From contig PAZI01000006.1 in assembly GCA_002715545.1 (NCBI GenBank), forward strand, positions 32,113 through 46,194: 14,082 nucleotides of DNA. The letters are read 5' to 3'. This document shows, piece after piece, positions 13,715-14,082 of this stretch (its first letter is position 1; each line of letters begins with the position of its first letter). Source of the DNA: Methanobacteriota archaeon (GTDB lineage: Archaea; Thermoplasmatota; Poseidoniia; Poseidoniales; SP79). Below the pieces are notes generated by a model. The model saw nothing but the letters and a program-made list of their open reading frames with translations. It was not told where the DNA came from and did no database searches. The position numbers and the translations under genes are program-made.

Positions 13715-14082
13715 TGTTTGAAAGCGGGGCCATCTGCTTGTGAACCTGCGCCTCCGCTGACCCCTTCACGGTCCCACGCGTGCGAAGGAAGGTGGGTGAA
13801 AATATCTGAATAAGGGTCATTATCATCTTCTTTCTTATCGGAAACATATCCCTCGATCATTTGCTTCAACTCGGGTTTGAACTTCCAATAATGGATGCGC
13901 CAGTCGCGTCCATCCCACAATGTGGTCTCTTCAGATTCGGTTGTAAGGAGATCATAATCTTGGAAGATGTAGAATAAATTCCGATCCGTTGGCTCTAGAG
14001 CATTGTCGATAATCCTATCATAATATCCGAAGAAACCGAGTGCGTGCTCTGCCATTCCTTCTGCAGTTTCATAATCCATATT
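13711..14082 (-). CDS. DUF6015-like small archaeal protein, probably 5'-truncated by window edge
   Basis: The visible frame covers 124 codons including the stop. ATG 14079 is the first start, but the frame is still open at the window edge, and homologues as I remember them carry about 20 further residues before this point, so the true start is probably outside. The conserved core, counted from that ATG, is FFGYYDRIIDN (16-26), DRNLFY (32-37) and LLTTESEETTLWDGR (44-58), followed by a WRIHYW motif. This matches the archaeal DUF6015 type from memory: short cytoplasmic proteins of unknown function, common in euryarchaea. The last 45 or so residues are acidic then Gly/Ser-rich and probably disordered. 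Its TGA shares four bases (ATGA) with the start of the large surface protein gene, so the two are co-transcribed and probably translationally coupled. Confidence 0.75.
   Translation of the reverse strand, partial: NMDYETAEGMAEHALGFFGYYDRIIDNALEPTDRNLFYIFQDYDLLTTESEETTLWDGRDWRIHYWKFKPELKQMIEGYVSDKKEDDNDPYSDIFTHLPSHAWDREGVSGGAGSQADGPAFKQ

Noticed and set aside
1..14082. CRISPR array, transposon, prophage or tRNA/rRNA gene
   Set aside because: I saw no regularly spaced repeats, no transposase, integrase or phage-structure motifs, no terminal inverted repeats with target duplication, and no cloverleaf or rRNA sequence.

Overview
The window is compact and gene-dense (11 protein genes, almost no intergenic DNA, no RNA genes, no mobile elements, no CRISPR). 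It looks archaeal, most plausibly a marine Thermoplasmatota/Marine Group II-type euryarchaeote. That is an inference from four things: a DUF6015-like small protein, a very large secreted Ig-domain protein anchored by one C-terminal helix with an acidic tail, TATA-like elements placed for leaderless or short-leader transcripts, and a mix of leaderless starts with an occasional strong Shine-Dalgarno site. Ten of the eleven genes end in TGA.

Layout. Positions 1-1278 (+) hold the 3' part of a gene of no family I recognise. It converges on a block of six minus-strand genes running from 9095 down to 1331. In transcription order these are: a GT4 glycosyltransferase, a nucleotide-sugar 6-dehydrogenase, an NAD-dependent sugar epimerase/decarboxylase (stop/start overlap TGATG), an aldo/keto reductase, a membrane protein with one EF-hand and an internal duplication, then a hairpin plus U-tract, then a seven-bladed WD40 protein with its own Shine-Dalgarno. 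Divergent from the glycosyltransferase is a zinc-free quinone oxidoreductase (+), followed by a small DUF4177-like protein with a large central insertion (+). These converge on a minus-strand pair: a DUF6015-like gene running off the right edge and, overlapping it by ATGA, a 993-residue secreted, heavily sequon-bearing Ig-like surface protein.

How they fit together. The glycosyltransferase, dehydrogenase and epimerase form a small activated-sugar/glycan module: two enzymes remodel an NDP-sugar (oxidation at C6, then epimerisation or decarboxylation) and a third transfers a sugar. The surface protein about 1.6 kb away carries 15 N-X-S/T sequons and would be an obvious type of acceptor, but that link is only proximity plus family knowledge. 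The least explained parts are the EF-hand membrane protein, the split DUF4177-like protein and the truncated first gene.
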